A stretch of 64,000 nt of DNA from Hormiphora californensis (lineage: Eukaryota; Ctenophora; Tentaculata; Cydippida; Pleurobrachiidae): contig CM035361.1 of assembly GCA_020137815.1 (NCBI GenBank), positions 5,184,960-5,248,959 on the forward strand, read 5' to 3'. Both the position numbers and the translations under genes were made by a program. The notes under the pieces were generated by a model, which was not told the origin of the DNA, made no database searches, and saw only the letters and a program-made list of their open reading frames with translations. Shown piece after piece: positions 60,201 to 64,000 of this stretch (the first letter of the stretch is position 1; each line of letters begins with the position of its first letter).

Positions 60201-63200
60201 ATGGTTATCACCTAGCATGGAAAATAATATCCTTATGTAATAACTGATTGATAATTAGATAATTAGCTCAACTAGTTTAATAACTAGTTGATAATTAGCT
60301 CAACTAGCTAATTACCGGTTACTTTTCCAATTTCCACTAGATCTTTGTCGGTGACGAGCTATGTGACACGATCGAATACAACCCCCTTACCAGCCTGTGA
60401 GTAGTTTAACACCTTTTTTCAGACTATTTTCTAGTTACTATCGCCCCCAATCGTCCCATTGGTCCTATATTGAACTCACAAGGATTTGTAAGCTGAAGTT
60501 GTACTTCAAAAACCTCTTCATTTAGGGTGGGCGGGTGGGGCGGCGCGGTGGGGTGGGGCGGCGGGTATTGAGCTTTAGAGAGTGAGAGAAATATAGGGAG
60601 CACGTCAGTCGTGGTCAGAGTTTTAGTCATAGATTTAGTCATGGTCATGTAAAATGTTGTGTTAGTGTTTCATTCATTGCAGCGACCCTTATTGGGTTTA
60701 TCTGGAGCACATTATGTGTCCGAGCGTGGCCGTGTTAGGGCTGGCGTTTTTCTGGCGCTGGGTTTTGGCCGGGAGAGGGGGAGTACAAAGAACAGCAGCT
60801 GGGCATACTGTGTGAACAGGTCCTAATTTTCTAACATGTCCCACGAACAGGTACAACGTCCAATGTGGCATTGTGGGTAGTTACGTGAGGATCGTCCAGC
60901 CAAATAACTACCTGTCGCTGTGTGAGGTGGTCGTTAAGGGAAATCCTGAACCTGTTGAAATGGATGAAGGTAATTACCCATATATGGGCATATACTGTCA
61001 CTAATTGACCATATAAGGGCATGCCCGGTCAAATAATGTCACTAATTGACCTTATATGGGCATAAATGACGTCACGAATTGACCTTTACAGATGAGGATA
61101 CTGTTGTTGTAAGGGGGGAGGTGAGTGGGGGATCTGATGATGATGAGAGTGAGGCGGTGTGTCCCAGTGGGTACGTCCCCAAGGAATGCTACGTCCAAGG
61201 AGGTACGTTGTAGGAACCGACCGAATCAGGAAATACTGGTCCCTGATTGGCTGATAACCAGTCACGTGACCTAAATAACGAGTTCTGATTGGTTGTTTAC
61301 TTGTTTCGGTCGGTTCCTGGTAAGTTGATTGGAAAATATGTTATTACAGTCGGACCCCGATTTAGTGGCCCCCGATTTAGTGGCACCCCGATTTAGTGGC
61401 AGGAGTTTTTTTCCCCCAAAAATTTTTTAAAATTTTTTTGTGAGATTTTTTTGAGATTTTTTTGAAAATTTTTCAAAGAAACACCAGCCATGTCCGAATC
61501 GTGTTTCGAATCAGTGAATCTGATCGCATGTCCTGCTGCTAATTAGACGGTTCGGAACGAACCGATACGTGATCCCCATGGGGCCATTGAATCACAAGTT
61601 CACCAAGCGTCAAAATTTCGATTCGATGGGGATCACGTTTCGATTCGTTCCGAACCGTCTAATTAGCAGCAGGACATGCGATAAGATGTACCGATTCGAA
61701 ACACGATTAGGACGTGGCTAGTATACCTTTAAAAAAATTTTAAAACTTTTTTTGCAAAATTTTACAGTAAGATTGTCAATGCTTTGATCGGTGCTCTCCA
61801 TAAATTTTGAGAGAAAAAGTTATTTTGAAATTTTGATACTTCCTCACCCGCTTAGGGTGCCCCAATTCGGCATGGTATCATGTATCGGTTCGTTTCGAAC
61901 CCGCTAATTAGACAGGACATCCAGTAAGCTGCACCGATTCGAAACACAAATCGGACGGGCCGGTATAACTTGGAAAATTTTTCACAATTTTTTTTGAAAA
62001 AAAATATTTCATAGTTTTCTATTTCTAATCAGAAATAATCATGCCATCAATACATGAATATTGCATATAACAGTTAGAGGTGTCTTTTAGTATAGCATTT
62101 TGGGCATAAAATAGGTTTTTATGGGCCAAATATGGCCCACCTCGATTTAGTGGCACCCCGATTTAGTGGCAGGATTTTTTTCCCACGAGGATGCCACTAA
62201 ATCGGGGTCCGACTGTAGCTGTCTACTGTATATACAGTCGGGCCCCGGTTTAGTGGCCCCCAATTTAGTGGCAGGATTTTTCCCCCCGAGGAGTTGTTGC
62301 CAGGGGTGTGAATCTTTTATTTCTCGTTGTTGCCAGGGGTGTGAATCTTTTATTTCTCGTTGTTGCCAGGGGTGTGAATCTTTTATTTCTCGTTGTTGCC
62401 AGGGGTGTGAATCTTTTATTTCTCGTTGTTGCCAGGGGTGTGAATCTTTTATTTCTCGTTGTTGCCAGGGGTGTGAATCTTTTATTTCTCGTTGTTGCCA
62501 GGGGTGTGAATCTTTTATTTCTCGTTGTTGCCAGGGGTGTGAATCTTTTATTTCTCGTTGTTGCCAGGGGTGTGAATCTTTTATTTCTCGTTGTTGCCAG
62601 GGGTGTGAATCTTTTATTTCTCGTTGTTGCCAGGGGTGTGAATCTTTTATTTCTCGTTGTTGCCAGGGGTGTGAATCTTTTATTTCTCGTTGTTGCCAGG
62701 GGTGTGAATCTTTTATTTCTCGTTGTTGCCAGGGGTGTGAATCTTTTATTTCTCGTTGTTGCCAGGGGTGTCAGAACTATATGTTAGCCGTGATTGTCAG
62801 GGTACTATAACATTGTTGATTTCCCGTAGGTTCAGTTGGGGATGAATCAGATGGGGCGTACATCATCCACGATACATGCCATGCAGTCAACTCTTACAAG
62901 GGGGACGGTGTCAAGGTTAGTTATATAATTTAATAATTATTTGTTGTTAATTGTACTTTTTCAATAATTTAACTTTCAAATTTTAAACTGACTAATTCTT
63001 TGTTGGTTGGAATAGTCTAACCAACTCTCAAATACTTCCTACCGGTTTTTTATCATTTATTATTTAATCCCGCTCCTATCCAGTCACATGTAACATGCAA
63101 CTCCCAGTCCCAATATAATCCCTCCAATATCATACTACTTCCCTCTCCAGGCGAGAGCATTGTGTGCAAACAACCCCTCAATGGAGAACCCCTGTAACGG

Positions 63201-63654
63201 TGCGAGTCTGCCTCGTTACTATAGCACCCAGGAACGCGATGTATCAGTTAGTTTGAGTTGCCCTGTAGGGTATGAAGAGCTCAGCTGTATCTTGCACTGT
63301 CCTTGGGTGAACAAGTGAGTTTTAATTAACTAATTAGTTAATTAATTGATATAATTACATGAAGTATACCTTGATTTATTGCTTAATACAATTCAGTATA
63401 ATAACTATCAATGACTACTGATGATTGGTGCCTCCTCGTGGGGCATCATGAAACATGTGTATAGACCTTAAAAACTTCCGTTGTTTTTAATTTGTATAAC
63501 TACCAATATATACCATCTAACTACCAATATACTTCTAATTCAGGATTGCAGGAAAGGGTGCTGATATGCACGGTGTTATGGAGGGTAGTTGTTCAGTGTC
63601 GGGTTGTGACAGATGGTGCAGACTGAGTATCATTTGTAAACTGAATATGGACGC
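51277..63654 (+). CDS. Secreted multidomain lectin: 3 galectin CRDs + 4 fucolectin (FTP) domains + Cys-rich tail (3' partial)
   Basis: 33 exons found, about 1180 codons; the gene runs past the window. Exon 1 (51277-51337) encodes a signal peptide (MLDFLFVVTVALTTVYS). CRD1 is exons 51534-51648, 51954-52064, 52294-52371, 52480-52550, 52844-52939. CRD2 repeats it at 53212-53323, 53579-53689, 53995-54072, 54289-54359, 54504-54626. CRD1 and CRD2 keep H.DFRP, VVLNS and GWETELR; CRD3 (54948-55984) lacks most sugar residues. FTP domains lie at 56280-57196, 57333-58026, 58377-59314 and 59536-60969, each with RAIDGNTNG, SC.C/H and YNR.D...RI. The third keeps His, Arg and Arg of the fucose site; the others have Cys for the His. 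61092-63654 is Cys-rich and vaguely like the PCSK9 C-terminal modules. Exon 13 (55296-55349) has a GC donor. Exon 20 (57333-57418) has an in-frame TAG. Probably a secreted glycan-binding protein. Confidence 0.88.
51870..51923. mobile_element. Pogo-like MITE fragment (right end)
   Basis: GGTAAATCGGGGTCCCGG and GATCCGACTGTATT only; the left part is missing. In lectin intron 2. Confidence 0.6.
52951..53111. mobile_element. Pogo-like MITE, copy 4
   Basis: 161 bp with good TACAGTCGGACCCCGATTTA ends. It begins 11 bases after the donor of lectin intron 6 (GT at 52940). Confidence 0.82.
53702..53810 (-). mobile_element. hAT-like 109-bp MITE, copy 6
   Basis: Complete copy (left end CAGAAACC). The target duplication is decayed (GTATTTAA and ATGTATAA). 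It lies 12 bases inside lectin intron 8, after donor GTATGT at 53690. Confidence 0.83.
54815..54918. repeat. Short inverted repeat in lectin intron 11
   Basis: ACCCCACGGGTTGGT and ACCAACCCCGCGGGT at the ends. Inside, CCCCTTTTATTATTATTA pairs with TAATAATAAGAGGGG. Probably a small MITE. Confidence 0.65.
55066..55158 (+). mobile_element. hAT-like MITE, copy 7 (left end lost), at the lectin intron 12 donor
   Basis: 93 bp lacking the first terminal repeat. An exact 8-bp target duplication GTAATTGA lies at 55058-55065 and 55159-55166. The left copy is intron positions +1 to +8 (exon ends 55057). Confidence 0.88.
55618..55712. repeat. TAACTAATTAA satellite
   Basis: About eight units of 11 bp just after the donor of lectin intron 14. 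Confidence 0.85.
56398..56506 (-). mobile_element. hAT-like 109-bp MITE, copy 8
   Basis: Complete copy. Target duplication ATGGGATT and GTGGGCTT, 6 of 8 alike. It starts 15 bases into lectin intron 16 (GT at 56383). Confidence 0.85.
57005..57094 (+). repeat. Duplicated acceptor region in lectin intron 18
   Basis: GTCACACTGCTCCTTCATAA and the following pyrimidine tract occur twice. The first ends TTCCTGGGGG, the second TTCCTGCAG at the real exon 19 acceptor (57094). The decoy lost its AG. Confidence 0.75.
58016..58075 (+). repeat. Duplicated exon end plus donor, lectin exon 22
   Basis: GAGGTTTTGGGTAAGTGAAA then TACTGT occurs twice in tandem, with a third partial GAGGTTTT. The first copy spans the real donor (exon ends 58026). 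The second has an equally good GGTAAGTG. Confidence 0.82.
58228..58324. mobile_element. Short TIR element with GATTGTCAGAGTTTTTATT ends
   Basis: 97 bp with nearly perfect inverted arms of about 34 bp around a short loop, in lectin intron 22. Confidence 0.75.
58513..58745 (+). repeat. 32-bp satellite of donor sequence with CArG boxes, lectin intron 23
   Basis: Seven units of CCTTATATGG, TCATTGGGAGAGTA and AGTTATT. The real junction is GGAGA followed by GTAAGTTATTA (exon ends 58512), so each unit reproduces the exon end and the donor. Each also has CCTTATATGG, a perfect CC(A/T)6GG box. Confidence 0.88.
58830..58881 (+). repeat. Duplicated acceptor and exon start, lectin exon 24
   Basis: AACCCTGATCCCCCTCCAG followed by ATCGTG and TCCCATAAC occurs twice, 32 bp apart (AG at 58849 and 58881). 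Only the second use keeps the frame. Confidence 0.88.
61211..61319 (-). mobile_element. hAT-like 109-bp MITE, copy 9, at the lectin intron 30 donor
   Basis: Complete copy. Target duplication GTACGTTG (61203-61210) and GTAAGTTG (61320-61327), 7 of 8 alike. The left copy is exactly intron positions +1 to +8 (exon ends 61202). The right copy is the better donor consensus. Confidence 0.92.
61345..62217. mobile_element. Pogo-like element, long copy, with an inner palindrome
   Basis: 873 bp with TACAGTCGGACCCCGATTTA ends. Inside, a second large inverted repeat (about 61487-61565 and 61630-61722, AGCAGCAGGACATGCG type) and A/T-rich GATTTTTTTGA tracts. No transposase frame. Confidence 0.8.
62233..62291. 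mobile_element. Pogo-like element, left-end fragment
   Basis: TACAGTCGGGCCCCGGTTTA and about 40 more bases. The rest is replaced by the 33-bp minisatellite. Confidence 0.65.
62291..62770. repeat. 33-bp minisatellite, about 14 copies
   Basis: Unit GTTGTTGCCAGGGGTGTGAA then TCTTTTATTTCTC, essentially invariant. The 214- and 159-codon frames across it are artefacts of the 33-bp period. In lectin intron 30. Confidence 0.95.
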
Positions 63655-64000
63655 GTAAGTTTACTGGGATTTGGGTTTAAGTTTACTGGGTTTCCCTGGG
63701 ATTTGGGCTTCTCGCTAGAATGATTTACAATTTGAGTCGCTTGACACTGTTTCCGTGTATGAACAATTCAACACAGCGGGTACATGAATACACATGTTTG
63801 ATATTTTATCTCACACGATAGTATTACCTGGTCCTCTTGTGAAGCTGATATGTCATCAGTCACACAAGATCACACAATCACACAATCACACATCCCCAAT
63901 CACACACATCCCCACCACACACAATCAATCACACATCCCCAATCACACAATCACATAATCACACATCCCCACCACATCAATCACATAATCAATCACACAT
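63655..64000. other. Lectin intron 33 (continues past the window)
   Basis: Begins with the GTAAGT donor after 63654. A TTTACTGGG(A)TTTGGG direct repeat lies at 63659-63710. The last 150 bp are CACA/CCCCA simple sequence. No further exon seen. Confidence 0.6.

Noticed and set aside
61203-61327. True introner (element that itself is the whole intron)
   Set aside because: The MITE ends in CCTG with no acceptor AG, and the introns extend well beyond it. It sits at donors of existing introns, so intron creation is not shown, except perhaps in the altered TXNL1 exon 3 case.
62166-62810. Repeat proteins of 214 and 159 codons
   Set aside because: They are products of the 33-bp minisatellite inside a lectin intron and the pogo-like fragment before it.

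Overview
The window is nuclear DNA from an intron-rich invertebrate animal. Host genes are broken into many short exons with GT-AG introns. The genes recognised include typical animal families: an EAG/ERG-type potassium channel, TRIP13/PCH2, CLASRP, TXNL1, an ankyrin protein and a large secreted lectin. The phylum cannot be fixed from the sequence. A sponge, cnidarian or other marine invertebrate would all fit.

Layout. 0.5-2.5 kb: the 3' end of a KCNH channel gene (+). 3.4-6.6 kb: two unrecognised minus-strand gene ends. 6.7-14.3 kb: an accessory block of large fold-back elements, hairpins and MITEs with no convincing host gene. 14.36-19.70 kb: a complete Copia-type LTR retrotransposon with apparently identical LTRs, a 5-bp target duplication and one open 1410-codon polyprotein. 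20.4-22.2 kb: a dead LINE (with a MITE inside it) and a zinc-finger relic. 22.9-29.8 kb: PCH2/TRIP13, with an orphan LINE ORF1 in intron 2. 30.0-30.7 kb: a small secreted cysteine-rich gene (-). 31.7-36.7 kb: CLASRP (+). 37.1-45.8 kb: TXNL1 (+), with a CR1-like LINE in intron 4 and a 1.7-kb minisatellite in intron 6. 47.2-49.1 kb: ankyrin gene (-). 51.3-63.7 kb and beyond the right edge: a 33-exon secreted lectin gene with a signal peptide, three galectin CRDs, four fucolectin (FTP, F5/8C-like) domains and a Cys-rich tail.

The exon models were built by joining exons at splice sites and checking reading phase. Nearly every junction in PCH2, CLASRP, TXNL1, the ankyrin gene and the lectin gene closes in frame. 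The one exception is a possible frame break in lectin exon 20.

The most unusual signal lies in the introns. (1) At about ten exon-intron boundaries, in five genes, a short segment spanning the splice site has been tandemly amplified into a small satellite. The extreme case is about 46 copies of a 37-bp unit before TXNL1 exon 7, in which most copies have lost the acceptor AG. (2) A 109-bp hAT-like MITE is present nine times. In three introns its 8-bp target duplication is exactly the first eight bases of the intron, in three more it lies within 15 bases of the donor, and in one it sits against an acceptor. Two other MITE families also lie at or just after donors. Together these suggest that splice junctions in this genome are repeated targets for insertion and local duplication.
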